Source of the DNA: Crocodylus rhombifer
Taxonomy: Eukaryota; Chordata; Crocodylia; Crocodylidae
DNA length: 64,000 nucleotides
Reading direction: 5' to 3'
NCBI GenBank assembly: GCA_038503035.1
Contig: JAVSML010018836.1
Location: 1-64,000, forward strand
Below are positions 33,488 through 44,495 of this stretch, in pieces. Every line of letters starts with the position of its first letter. Position 1 is the first letter of the stretch. The position numbers and the translations under genes are program-made. The notes under the pieces are model-generated. The model did not search any database and was not told where the DNA came from. It saw only the letters and a list, made by a program, of their open reading frames with translations.

Positions 33488-33990
33488 AGTCTAAAAGTTA
33501 CAGCGATGATGATTAGGTAATATAGAAAAACAGATTGGTATTTCAGGTTATGTCTACATAGTGCTGATTAGCTCTTAGACTCTTGATACTGAAAGTAGAG
33601 ATAGGCCACAGAGGCCCTTGGAAATGAAAACATGCAGCTTGCTTTTTGATGCAATAAAAAAGGGAGAGCAGGTGGAATGATATAAAGAAAGAGGTGATGT
33701 AGGTTAAGTGGCAGATTAGGAGAATGATCTATACAGCAGAATTCTTAATGAAAACGGGCAGGGCAAGACTGCCAGGCAAAAGGCTAATGTAGTGGTTACA
33801 GTGAAAGACTCTGAAAGCCTGTGTAAGAAATATGGAACTCCTAAATAAATAAATACTTATATACATTTGACTACATTCAAATATTCATTAGTTTTCATGT
33901 ATGTCTTTATATATTTTGACTCCTCCTTTTCTTCTGTTTTAATCACCCTGCTAACACAAAAATATCCCAAAACAATTTTAACCAACCTCT
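33488..33990. other. Non-coding stretch, nothing recognised
   Basis: AT-rich with no gene or repeat terminus that I can support. Confidence 0.4.
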
Positions 33991-34309
33991 CTTCAGTTTG
34001 TCCCCGGCTCCAGTGAGAGACATGTGGGTGGAAGCCCTTTGCATCCCCGCTGAGCACAGGGACCCCCAGGACTCCCCTGTGGGACCCCGACCCAGACTCC
34101 CAGCACAGCCAGAGGTAGGTGAGGCCCGCAGGAGGGAGGGAGGGACCCCAACCCAAACAGCTGCGGGGCAGCTGAGTTGGTGCTAAGGAGGCACGCTTGT
34201 CTGCCCGGCACAGGAGTTAGCACAGGAGTTTGCACAGGAGGGCCCACAGCCCTGCCAGTGCATCCCTAGGTTAGGTAGTCACAGTAGTAGCCAGACTACT
34301 ACCGGCAAA

Positions 34310-34960
34310 ATGCAGATGGGTACATGCACCCTGAGGGCCCCCTCGGAGTTTGTGGCCTCCCCCTCTGGCACCTCAGAGGTCTCCACCCAGACGGAACCCA
34401 TGGTTCCTTGCTCCAAACTGACAGAGTCTCTGGCTCTCAGCTGTGGGGGCTGCCTGGCACGTTTCCAAGCTTCTGGGACCAGAAGCATGGCCACCTCCCC
34501 TTGCAAGGTTTGCTCCAATTTGGAGTCTCTGGGGCACCAGATAGAGGAGCTCCAGGCTGCAGTCCAGAGACTGTATGCCATCAGGGATGGTGAGCAGGAG
34601 ATAGACTCCTACTGCCAGGCCCTTCGCCCCCTGTAAGCAGAAGGTAGAGCAAGGTCACCCTACAGGGCAAGGGAGGACTCAGGGATCTCCCATGCTGTCC
34701 AGCCAGGGGGTTAGACCAAGGTTGTCAAGGTCCCCAAGGCCCACCGCAACAAGGTTCCCTCCCCTCTGGGGCTTTGCAACAGGTATGAACCTCTTGCAGG
34801 CCCAATAGAGCCTGCAGAGCTGCCAGCACCAGCAGGCAAGGGAGGATCACCTACCCCCACTCTCTCCAAGATGAAACGCAGAGTGCTTGTCATTGGAGAC
34901 TCCCTCCTAAGGGGGACTGAGGGGACAATCTGCTGCTCACACCCCCTAGCCTGGGAGGTC
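34310..34960 (+). pseudogene. CR1 ORF1 remnant
   Basis: The frame at 34310-34636 (108 codons) has SEVSTQTEPMVPCSKL, a CGGC...CKVC cysteine pattern and the coiled-coil-like SLGHQIEELQAAVQRLYAIR. This order is typical of the ORF1 protein of CR1 elements, an RNA-binding protein of the retrotransposition particle. After a stop, MKRRVLVIGDSLLRGTEG at about 34871 is the start of the GDSL-type esterase block found in some CR1 ORF1 proteins. The rest of the esterase is missing or scrambled before ORF2. Not functional. Confidence 0.7.
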
Positions 34961-35149
34961 TGCTACTTTCCTTTGGGATCCTCTTGGCTTTTCTCAGTCA
35001 GACTGGCTGACCTGCTTGACCAGGCTTTAAATTGAGCCCACTGGGGGATGGGGGAAGTACTGCCACTGCAAGCCCGCTAGGCAGTTTTTGTAAACCCAGC
35101 AGGCTAAGGCACTCAAGGGAACCCACCCCTACCCCAGCCCCAGAGCAAT

Positions 35150-35945
35150 CTGTAGGAAAGGCAAGAGGCCCCAACAGGACATTTACATGCCTGTACACCA
35201 ATGCCAGGAGCCTGGGGAACAAACAGGAGGAACTGGTCTTCCTGCTAAACCAAAAGGGTTACGATCTCATAGGCATAACAGAGAGCTGGTGGGACTCCAC
35301 CTATGACTAGGCCACAGGTATAGATGGCTATACTTTGTACAGGAGAGATCATGTGGACAAAAGGGGCAGGGGGGGAGATCTCTATGTCAAGGAAAGCTAG
35401 GCATTCCTGCAAGCTAACATTGGCATCCATGGGGGATTATTGGAGACTCTCTGGGTCAAAATCCATGGTGAACAAGGCACAGGGATCACAATGGTTGGGG
35501 TCTACTACAGACCACCTAGCCAGGATCAAGAGCTTGACCAGGAATTTACCAAGGAACTATGTGAGGCTGCATGATTGTCACGGGAGATTTCAAGTACCCA
35601 GACATCTCATCGGAAGAGCACTTGGCCATATCCGAAAGGCTACAAAATTTCCACATGGTGTGGATGAGCTCTATCTCACTCAAGAAGTCTATGGACTGAC
35701 AAGAGGCAAAGCAGTGCTTGAACTGGTACTGGCAATGGGAGATGACTTAATCAGTGACCTAATGATCGAAGGGAAGCTGGGAGACACTGACCATGAGCTG
35801 ATCACCTTCACCATCTACCATAAAGCAGGCAAGTCAGTCAACAAAACAGAAGTCCTCAACTTCAGGAAAGCTGACTTTGATAAGTTCAGGAGGCTTGTTG
35901 GCATGGCCCTAAGGGACCATGACCCAAAGGGGAGGGGAGTTTAGG
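35150..35945 (+). pseudogene. CR1 ORF2 endonuclease domain
   Basis: KARGPNRTFTCLYTNARSLG then NKQEELVFLLNQKGYDLIGI and TESWWDS is the start of the apurinic-type endonuclease of CR1 ORF2; it keeps the asparagine of the N-A-R-S block and the glutamate of ITE. The enzyme nicks the target for reverse transcription. At 35308 a TAG replaces the tryptophan usually found after the WWDS block. Later pieces lie in shifted frames, with GVYYRPPSQDQELDQEF and VTGDFKYPDI. The long frame at 35324-35944 runs partly in the wrong phase. Confidence 0.8.
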
Positions 35946-36309
35946 AAGAGTGGTTGCTCCTCAAGGGAGCGATCCTGAAAGCACAAGCAATGTCTATCCC
36001 ATCTTGGAGGAAAGGCAGCAAAAGGGCACAGCAGCCCCCTTGGCTCTGCAGGAAACTAGTGGACCTCCTGTGACTAAAAAGAAAGGCCTATAAAGGATGG
36101 AAGGCTGGATCCACCCCAAAGGAGGAGTACTCCGTACTGGTCTGGACCTGTAGGGAGCGAACCAGGAAAGCCAAGGCTGCAACTGAACTCCAACTGGCTA
36201 CATGTATCATGGACAATTAAAAGTCCTTTTAGATATGTGGGGAGCCAGATGAAATGGTAACACTGGACCCCTGCTAAACCATATGGGTCAACTGACAACC
36301 AACACCCAG

Positions 36310-37868
36310 GAAAAAGCAAACTTGCTCAACGGGTATTTTGCCTCAGTTTTTCACCAGCCCCAAGGGACAGCCCCAAGGGACAGCCCCAAGGGACAGAACT
36401 GTTACCCTTCATCAATGTTGACCATGTGAAGGAACACCTTGAGAGGCTGGACACCTTCAAGTCAGCTGGCCCAGACAGCTTATAGCCCAGGGTACTTAAA
36501 GAGCTGGCAAGCATCATTGCTCGGCCACTGGCATGGATCTTCAAGAATTCATGGCACTCAGGTGAAGTGCCAGAAGACTGGAAGAAGGCCAATGTGGTGG
36601 CTACCTTCAAGAAAGGGAGGAAAGTAGATCAGAGAAATACAGGCCAATCAGCCTGACCTCCATCTCTGGGAAGATCTTGGAAAAAATCATCAATAGGCCA
36701 TTCTTGACAAACTGCCTGAAGGCAACTTAAGGGATAGCCAGCACAGGTTTGTTATGGGCTGGTCTTGTCTGACCAATCTCATCTCTGTCTACAACCAGAT
36801 GACATATCACCTAGACAAGGGAGAAGAGATTGACATCATATATCTTGATTTAAAAAAAGCTTTTCATCTGGTATCCCATGATCGTTTTATAGAAAAACTG
36901 GCCAATTGTGGTCTCAGCTACATCACAGTCCACTGGCTGGGGAACTGCCTTCGAGGTCAGACCCAGAGAGTGGTAGCTGATAGAAGTAAATCACTGTGGT
37001 GTACCATGACCAGTGGGATCCTCCAAGGCTCTGTCCTTGGGCCTATCCTTTTCAACATCTTCATTAATGATGTGGACATGGGTGTCAGAAGCAGACTGGC
37101 CAAGTTCGCTGGTGACACCAAACTTTGGGGAAAGCATCCACAACAGAAGACAGGCGGATGATCCAGGCTGACCTGGACAGGCTCAGCAAATGGGTGGACG
37201 AGGACCTGATGGTGTTTAACACCGAAAAATGCAAGGTTCCCCACCTTGGGAAGAAAAACCTGCAGCATCCTTATAGGCTCAGCAGTGCTACGCAGGCTAG
37301 CATTACGAAGAAAGAGACTTGGAGGTCATCATTGACCACAAGATAAACATGAGTCTGCAATTTGATGCTGCAGCTAGTAAAGCGAATAAAATGCTGGCTT
37401 GCATCCATAGATGCATCTCAAGCAAATCTTGGGACGTCATTCTCCCCTTGTACTCAGCCTTGGTGAGGCTGCAGCTAGAGTACTGTGTCCATTTTGGGCT
37501 CCACAATTCAAAAAGGATGTGGAGAAGCTTGAGAGACTCCACAGAAGAGCCACGTGCATGATCAGAGGTCAGGAAAACAGACCTTACGATGACAGGCTGA
37601 GAGCCATGGGACTCTTTAGCCTGGAAAAGCACGGGCTCCGGGGTGATCTGATGGACACCTATAAGTTTATCAGGGGTGACCACCAGTATCTAGGGGAACC
37701 AGAGTGCCCCAAGGGATGACGAGGTCGAACGGTCATAAACTACTACAAGACCGTTTCAGGCTGGACATAAGGAAGAATTGTTTTACTGTCCGAGCCCCCA
37801 AGGTCTGAAACAGCCTGCCATCGGAGGTGGTTCAAGCACCTACACTGAACACCTTCAAGAGCAAATTG
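36310..37868 (+). pseudogene. CR1 ORF2 reverse transcriptase of the outer copy
   Basis: Pieces over three frames: TFKSAGP-like and ELASIIARPLAWIF near 36500, then at 36754-37161 CLTNLISVYNQMTYHLDKG, IIYLDLKKAFHLVSHDRF and SGILQGSVLGPILFNIFIND, followed by KFAGDTKLWG. FADD reads FAGD, so catalysis would be lost. A CCCCAAGGGACAG unit is present three times in tandem at 36358-36396; two extra copies add 26 bases and shift the frame. The last part, RLHRRATCMIRGQENRPYDDRL, is near 37540. It ends inside the FKSKL block where the second CR1 entered. Confidence 0.85.
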
Positions 37869-39005
37869 ACCAACCTGGTGGCCTTCTATGATCAGATTAC
37901 CAGATCATTAGATGCAGGGGTAGCAGTGGACATAGTCTTCCTGGACTTCCGGAAGGCATTCGACACTGTCTCTCACCCCGTTCTCATTGAGAAACTGGGG
38001 GACTGTGGTGTCGACGCCCACACAGTCAATTGGGTCGCCAACTGGCTGGAGGGCCGCACCCAGAGGGTGGTAGTGGATGGGTCCTTCTCAACCTGGAAGG
38101 ACGTGGGCAGTGGGGTTCCGCAGGGCTCGGTCCTCCGGCCCACACTGTTCAACATCTTCATCAGTGATTTGGATGAGGGGGTAAAAAGCACCCTGTTCAA
38201 ATCTGCTGATGATACTAAGATGTGGGGGGATGGGGGCACACTAGAAGGAAGCATCAGGCTTCAATCAGACCTAGACAGGCTACAAGGGTGGGTGGATGTG
38301 AATAGGATGGGATTCAACACAGACAAGTGCAAAGTGATGCACCTCGGGAGGAACAATCGGCACCATACCTACAGGTTAGGGAACTCCCCTCTTGTCGGCA
38401 TGGAGGCGGAAAAGGATCTTGGAGTCATAATTGACTCCAAGATGAACATGGGCCGGCAGTGTGGGGAGGCAGTTAGGAAGGCCAACCACACCTTGTCATG
38501 CATCCACAGATGCATCTCAAGCAGGTCCAAGGAGGCGATCCTCCCCCTCTATGCGGCACTGGTCAGGCTGCAACTGGAGTACTGCGTCCAGTTCTGGGTG
38601 CCGCACTTCAAGAGGGATGTGGACAGCATCGAGAGGGTCCAGAGGAGGGCCACTCACATGATCAGGGGACAGCAGGGCAGGCCATATGAGGAGAGGCTAC
38701 GGGACCTGAACCTGTTCAGCCTCCAAAAGAGAAGGCTGAGGGGGGATCTTGTGGCCTGTTATAAATTAGTCATGGGGGATCAGCGGGCATTGGGGGAGTC
38801 ACTGTTCCCCCGTGCACTGCCAGGAGTGACCAGGAATAATGGTCACAAGCTGGCAGAGGGCAGGTTTAGGCTAGGTATCAGGAGGCGCTACTTCACGGTC
38901 AGGGTGGCTAGGATCTGGAACCATCTTCCAAGAGAGGTGGTCCTGGCTCCTACCCTGGGGGTTTTTAAGAGGAGGTTGGATGAACATCTTGCTGGGGTTG
39001 TTTGA
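37827..39005 (+). pseudogene. Chimeric CR1 reverse transcriptase frame, 392 codons
   Basis: The longest open frame in the window. The first 14 codons (MVQAPTLNTFKSKL) come from the outer CR1's ORF2 tail. From TNLVAFYDQITRSLDAG on it is the inner CR1. It contains IVFLDFRKAFDTVSH, WLEGRTQRVVVDG, SGVPQGSVLRPTLFNIFISD, KSADDTKMWG with both catalytic aspartates kept, [45 protein letters not shown] and the terminal FKRRLDEHLAGVV with a stop. There is no internal stop or shift over about 1.1 kb, so the insertion is recent or lucky. It lacks the endonuclease and the first reverse transcriptase blocks, so it is not an autonomous enzyme. Confidence 0.85.
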
Positions 39006-39079
39006 CCCCAGTATTATTTCCTGCCATGGCGGGGGGTCGGACTAGATGATCTTCCGACCCTAGAAACTATGAAACTATG
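37869..39079 (+). mobile_element. CR1 nested in the 3' end of another CR1
   Basis: A 5'-truncated CR1 in the same orientation as its host. AAATTG lies at 37863-37868 and again at 39080-39085, a 6 bp target duplication. After the second copy the host 3' region resumes with GATGCTTATCTTACTGGGATCC, exactly the sequence that follows AAATTG in the intact copy at about 12404. The tail is ACTATGAAACTATGA, the same type as the CR1 at 14195 and 17281, so host and guest belong to different subfamilies. Confidence 0.9.
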
Positions 39080-39203
39080 AAATTGGATGCTTATCTTACT
39101 GGGATCCTAGGACCCCAGCTGACTTCCTGCCCTTTGGGCAGGGGGCTGGACTAGATGATCTTCCAAGGTCCCTTCCAGCCCTAATGTCTACGAAATCTAT
39201 GAA

Positions 39204-40065
39204 ACCAATATTGAACCCTCCTATCCCAAACTCTACCCAAGCTCTGCTGTGCCTGATGATCAGTCCTATAGGTCTAACATCATTCAGTTTAATAAACTTC
39301 TCTTGGGCTAAATTGTTCTGCATTCAACACAATTTCTTATCACATCTTCCATTGCTCCCCCAAGTGCTCCTTGCTTTATTTCAAATTAGTTTTAGTAAGG
39401 GATTCTGACTTTGTCAAGTCTATTTTGTTATATCATAATTCCTCCTTTCTTCTGGGCATCTTTCCAAGCATCTCCAGTTGAAGTTGGCTCCAATATTTTA
39501 ATTAAAAGAACCTTTGTTTGGTCCATAAATTCAAATATTTTGAAGTCTCTTCACCCTATTTGAGGCATAGATCCAAACATGAACTACTAGATCTTAGTAT
39601 AGCCATATTCTTCCCTTCCCCCAAATTGCCAACAAGTGATAGAACTGTTGCCAGAAGGCCCACTGGCCAAGAGTGACCATACTGCAGCCTCCTTGTGGAA
39701 TTCTTTTGTCCAAAGTGATTGCATTCACATTGTTGTAGGGAAAGATAGCACAAAACCAGCAATAATCAAGGGATCTCGGATTCCTCAATTAGGCCCACTG
39801 AACTCATGGGCATAAATGCAAAGTTTTGTGCAAACAAAAATGGTAATAGCAAACTATTTTGTGTGTTGATTGGGTTGAATTTCTTGTAAACATTGGCCTG
39901 GAGATCACTAGAGGTTAGAAATTTAGGTTAAATAAGTGTACTAATCACCCCTCTTCTATAATGTTGTTAAGTTCTGTGTTTAGTGAATAATTTTACTTAA
40001 TAATTTTACTAGTACATAGTAGAGGCATGTCCAGCCAAATTAATTTCTTTCTACACTAGGAAAAT
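39204..40065. other. AT-rich non-coding stretch, nothing recognised
   Basis: No coding or repeat signal that I can support. Confidence 0.4.
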
Positions 40066-40069
40066 GGGT

Positions 40070-40345
40070 ATTTTGGATAAGGGAATAACAGTAGATGTGA
40101 TTAGCTGGACTCTAGTAAGGTTTTTGACAAAACCCTACATCACATCTTAAGCAAATTAAGGAAATATGGTCTAGATATATGTGTATACACAACTGGTTGG
40201 AAAACCGTATTCAAAGAGGATATCAATGGCTCACTCTCAACCTGGGAGGATATATGAAATGGGATTCTTCAGAGGTCTGTCCTGTGTCTGGTACTATTCA
40301 ATATTTTAATTAATAACTTGGATGATGGGATAAAGAACGTGCTTT
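40070..40345 (+). mobile_element. CR1 internal fragment, highly decayed
   Basis: TGATTAGCTGGACTCTAGTAAGGTTTTTGACAAAACCC corresponds to the LDFSKAFDT block. TCTTCAGAGGTCTGTCCTGTGTCTGGTACTATTCAATATTTTAATTAATAACTTGGATGATGGG corresponds to the PQGSVLGPxLFNIFINDLDxG block of the reverse transcriptase. It is an old copy without a frame. Confidence 0.6.
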
Positions 40346-41144
40346 AAAGAAAAAAACTTAGTAAAGTACACCCAAAACTTGTATCCACTAATTGGGAAGG
40401 GGTCCCCAAGAAAAAATAATGGACTGCTGCTGTTCCTGGTTCTTGAATGAGGCATCCCAAGCCCTTGAGTCGGGGTCAGTCACAGCCTGGCTTATAACAA
40501 TATAGAGATCACACCTAGCAATCAATCCTCAATACTTGCATGCTGAGCAAATCTTAATGTGAAATTGTAACTCAGCATGTCATAAGAATTATCTTGCCAT
40601 CCAGTATTGAGCCTATCAGTCACTGGCCAGTCTGAAGGTCAGTAAGTGGTAACTGAATTCTACATAACTGTATCCTTATAATTTCAGCATTATCACATGG
40701 AATGACTTTGGGATCATAAACTATGTGATGCTGTAACCCTGAAATATGTCCTTACCACTGTAATTTCATAATTGTACAAATACAAATGTTTTTATGCTCC
40801 ATTAATATAACTAGGACATTTTTTACTTAGAAAACAAAACCTTCGCTCAGCCTCTTTTAACTCTGGGGATATTTTTTTTATGCATAAGATCAGAGAGAGT
40901 TCTTTTTTCATGTGATGCACCGTTTTTTTCAAACTCTTAAAATAATCTGTATAGGAGAACTACTAGTCTGCCTTCAACCTCCATTCCAGCAATATTCACC
41001 TCAATTTTCAGAATAGCTTCAAATCCAACTACATTTGCCACCTGCTTCTTGGTCAAATTGGATGACTTTTGAATTCTTTGCCTTCTGATTCATTAAGTTG
41101 AGCATGATACAATTGGAGAAAAAAACACATCATTTCCCTCTTTG

Positions 41145-41453
41145 GCTGTGTCCAGATGAGCATGGCTGTGCAGTATGTGGCACTGCAGACATGTCTGTGA
41201 TACCACATACTGTATGTTCCATTGTTCCCTGCACTGCAAGGGAGCAGTGTGGAGGGGTTTTCTGACCCCTGGATATTTAGGGGTCCAAAACACCCATGGA
41301 GAAAAAAAGTGGAGCAGCACACACGGTGGCAGTGTGCGCCACCTGAAGCTGGAGCCTGGCTGGCTGGAGCCACACTCTGCTGCCAGTCAGGCTGTGTGTG
41401 GCAGAATTGCTGCTGCAGCACCCCTGAGAGGCCCCCAGGACCTCAGGTAAGGC
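41145..41453. repeat. DNA-transposon-like repeat, first copy
   Basis: GGCTGTGTCCAGATGAGC...GCAGTATGTGGCACTGCAGAC and AAAAAAAGTGGAGCAGCACACACGGTGGCAG are matched in inverse orientation by the element at 59897-60122. Non-coding. Confidence 0.5.
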
Positions 41454-42052
41454 TGTTGGAGCTAACAGGGCAGAGACGGCACTGACGCGTAATGGTTTCA
41501 ATGTAGTTTTATTACTTATGCTTGTAGGGAGCATAGGTTTCAGATGTAAACTTTTAGTTACTTAGGACGACTGAACCCAAAGTAGAACAGAACAGAACAG
41601 AACAGAGTAAAATAGAGCAGAACGGAGCGGAACGACAGCTGACGAAAACGAGTCCACTGGTCTCAAGTATGCAGGGACAGGGTACGCCAGGAAACAATGG
41701 TGGCAGAGAGACAGTGTTCACAGGTGGCCGGCCTGTGAACTAGCCCAAGGTATCTCTGAGCTGGTCTCTGTCTGGGTGGAAAATGTGTTGACTTAAATAC
41801 TTCTCAAGTAGCCAATCATATGATTCCTTTTGTGGAATATTCTAGGCTGATTACGTAATGGCTACTTGCTTAGTGCATGACTGGGCATGCGTGCTCTGCC
41901 AAATTGAATACCTCACTCAGTTACACACAGGCCATGTGTGTGGCGCGTGTTCGGACATGCACACTTGTTTTAGATGCCCTCCCCTTGCATGTTCATACCT
42001 GTCCCTCTTGGCTCTGTGTCATCAGCACCTTCTGATTTTTGGCTCAGACACA
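41454..42052 (-). mobile_element. Candidate solo LTR of an endogenous retrovirus
   Basis: On the minus strand TATTTAA at about 41793-41799 could be a TATA box, and AATAAA at 41508-41513 a poly(A) signal, about 285 bases downstream. The segment is rich in CG dinucleotides compared with its flanks and includes a short (GAACA)n run at about 41585-41605. Possible ends are TGT near 41454 and ACA near 42052, but no target duplication is clear. No gag, pol or env sequence lies nearby, so at most this is a solo LTR. Confidence 0.4.
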
Positions 42053-42320
42053 TACTTTGAGGTAGCAGGCAGCTCGTGAATGCTGTGATGCTGGGGCACA
42101 TGGAGTATCCCACAGAAGTGCGGGGGACTTCTCAGCACACTCAGCAGCAGACGAGGAAGTGGACCAGAAGCACTTCCGGTCCACTTCTGGGCTCGCTGCC
42201 GAGCACATGGAGGGCGGGGTGGGACATCCCCCCCTCCCCCACCCTCCTATGGGACACTCCATGCGCCCCAGCATCACAGCATTCATAAGCCTCACTAGTA
42301 CCTTGAGGTATGTAGAAAAA
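42053..42320. mobile_element. Fold-back MITE-like element
   Basis: GAATGCTGTGATGCTGGGGC near 42078 is the inverse complement of GCCCCAGCATCACAGCATTC near 42264. The pairing extends outward through TTTGAGGTAGCAGG / CTAGTACCTTGAGG and inward through CATGGAGTATCCCA / GGGACACTCCATG, giving arms of about 60 bp with a GC-rich loop. Non-coding. Confidence 0.65.
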
Positions 42321-42377
42321 ACATTTAAATGTGTCTATGTCTGAATCACTGATTCTCTGAATCAGCATCGAATCTTC

Positions 42378-42518
42378 AGGTTTCAGAGTGGGCCCTACTT
42401 GATTTGGATTTGGCTGAATCGAATCAGGAACAGTGATCCAAGACAACAAATCAAATCACTGCCCCCAATTCAAGCCAAATGCAAATCAAATAGGGCCCAC
42501 TTTACACACCCCTATTGG
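42378..42518. mobile_element. Short inverted-repeat element
   Basis: GAGTGGGCCCTACTTGATTTGGATTTGGCT near 42386 is inverted at about 42472-42503 as AGCCAAATGCAAATCAAATAGGGCCCACTT. The AAATCGAATC-type words recall the 5' flank of the hAT transposase pseudogene near 50600-50760, but I cannot show that they are the same family. Confidence 0.5.
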
Positions 42519-42844
42519 TTATGTAGAAAAGTAAAATCCATCTGATGTATTTCAGTTGCTACATAAATTGCAGCAATATATCTAGAGAAGGGGTCGGGGG
42601 GTGGTGCACAGGGTGCTGGAAGTCCAGGTGTGCTCAGGGAAGCTTGGGCTTTGCAATAAAAATGCATCAATTAAAAACTCACCAATTAAAAACCCACCTT
42701 TACCATTTAGGGAGAACTAAACCCCCGTCACATGTACAAGTGGCTAATATTCCCGTATAGTCTCAGACAATGCAGAGCAAATTTGGGGCCCAGTCTGAAA
42801 TCCTTTATACTCTTAATAAGTGAATAGTAGTGTAGAACCATGAT

Positions 42845-42985
42845 AGGGATCATAGGATAGTAGGGCTGGAATGGACCACATGAGGTCATCTAGTCCAGCC
42901 ACTCAAGGCAAAAACATCCCTGACTAAGCCATCCTAGTTAAGTGTCTGCCTAACCTGCTTAGTCCTGCCCCCTACAGGCACAGAG
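42845..42985 (-). mobile_element. CR1 3' end fragment
   Basis: ATCATAGGATAGTAGGGCTGGAATGGACCACATGAGGTCATCTAGTCCAGCC is the reversed 3' end of CR1. The fragment stops near CACAGAGAAATAT. Confidence 0.8.
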
Positions 42986-43094
42986 AAATATATAAATATT
43001 TTAAATATATAATGAATGCAAGAATCTTTTTGAGAGGACCAAGCCAATATTACTATGATATATGAAAATAATAGAGTTGGCCAAGGGTTAATGC

Positions 43095-43605
43095 AGCTAT
43101 TCTACTTCTATCCATATAGAAGTATATACAGAAAAGGAGGTAGACAAATTGGAGAGAGTCCTGTGGAGGGTAAAAAAAAGTAGGGGGCGGGGCACATGCC
43201 TTATGAGGAAAGGCTGAGGGATCTGGGCTTATTTACTCTGGAGAAGAAAAGAGTGAGAGGGCAGCCTTCAACTACCTTGTAAGGTGGCTCCAGAGAGGAT
43301 GGAGCTAGACTCTTCTCAGTGGTGGCAGATAACAGAAGAAGGAACAATGATTTCAAGTTTCAGCAAAGCCAATTTAGGTTCGATATTAAGAAGAATTTTC
43401 TCACTAGGAGGATAGTAAACACTGGAACAGGTTACCCAGAGAGGTGGTAGAATCTCCATCCTTAGACGTTTTTAAGACCCAGCTAGACAAAGCCTTGGCT
43501 GGGACAATCTACTTGGGGATGGTTCTGCTTTGAGCAGGAGGTTGGGCTAGATAACCTCCTAAGGTCTCTTCCAACCCTAATTTTCTGTAATTCCATGATA
43601 ATATC
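43095..43605 (+). mobile_element. CR1 3' fragment
   Basis: GGTAGACAAATTGGAGAGAGTCC (the DKLERVQ block) through TTATGAGGAAAGGCTGAGGGATCTGGGCTTATTTACTCTGGAGAAG, ending in AAGGTCTCTTCCAACCCTAATTTTCTGTAATTCCATGATA. Frames are short, so it is a decayed copy. Confidence 0.85.
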
Positions 43606-44268
43606 ATTCTACAGGAAAATCGTCATTGTACACAAAATAGCATCAGGCATGTCAACCAACTGAAAAGGTCGTTGAGAAGGACTGTATTTGAGAATAGATG
43701 GATGTCAATTTTGATTCACTCCCTTCCCACCAAATCTTCTATTCACTTGTGAAATTTTGCTTAATTGGGAAAAGGTCTTATTTTCTCTGAGTGGAAATAT
43801 CACACTCAAAATGTTCACATTTAAAGAGTGCCACCTGGAGAATACCAAGGGGAGATCAACAGTGGAATAAGCAGGAAAAATGTCTCTAACCTTAAAAATA
43901 GAGACATTTCTGTGTGCCATATAATGGCATCAAAACAAGTAAATAAAATGTATTATTGCATTATATAAAAAGTGAAGGTTTGAATAACTGTTATTAGAGT
44001 TGATGCCCACCCCATTAAGTCATTTTTGTTTAGGAAAGATACCAATCATGACCATGCACTGTAGTTAGTGAACATAACAGAATAAAAAAAAAAGTTACCT
44101 GTAGTCTTCAAATTAACTTTAAAACAATATGCTTTTATTTATGGGTTCTGACAAATGTCTATGAAAATTTACCAACTAGAGTTTGTTCACCTGCTTTGTA
44201 GATAATAACTCAGAAGAATGGTTAGGGAACCCCTAATAAAGAGGTTCCCTAATAACCACCCTCTAATA

Positions 44269-44495
44269 CAGGGGTCAGCAACCCCCAGCCAGCTGCTGCC
44301 AGCCACAGAGCCCGGGCTGCTCCCAGCAGGAAGCTGGGAGGCTGCAAGCCCTGCTGCAAGCAGACCAGGCTCCATGGGCCAGCTGCAGCCAGGAGGCTGC
44401 AAACAGCTGCTCTGGCATGTTGGCATTCTGGCACCTTCCAAGGTGGACATTGTGGGTTTTGTGGCACTCTGGCCAAAAAAAATTGCCTACCCCTG
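44269..44495. mobile_element. 227 bp hAT MITE
   Basis: Ends CAGGGGTCAGCAA and, inverted, CAGGGGTAGGCAA are terminal inverted repeats of hAT type. Flanks CTCTAATA (44261-44268) and CTCTCATA (44496-44503) match at seven of eight bases, the 8 bp duplication length of hAT transposons. The interior is GC-rich filler with no coding sequence. Confidence 0.8.

Larger units (their letters stand above)
34000..39203 (+). mobile_element. Near-full-length CR1, hosting a second CR1
   Basis: The longest CR1 here. It has a 5' region from about 34000, ORF1 remains (34310-34960), ORF2 remains (about 35150-37868) with endonuclease then reverse transcriptase, and a 3' region that resumes at 39081 and ends at the ATGAAATCT-like tail near 39203. 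The interval 37869-39079 is a separate CR1. The 3' region (TGACTTCCTGCCCTTTGGGCAGGGGGCTGG) is the same subfamily as the copies at 12058 and 20751. The exact 5' end is uncertain. Confidence 0.85.

Noticed and set aside
35324..35944. 206-codon plus-strand frame taken as a separate gene
   Set aside because: It overlaps the CR1 ORF2 endonuclease region and runs partly in the wrong phase. It exists because the element is frameshifted.
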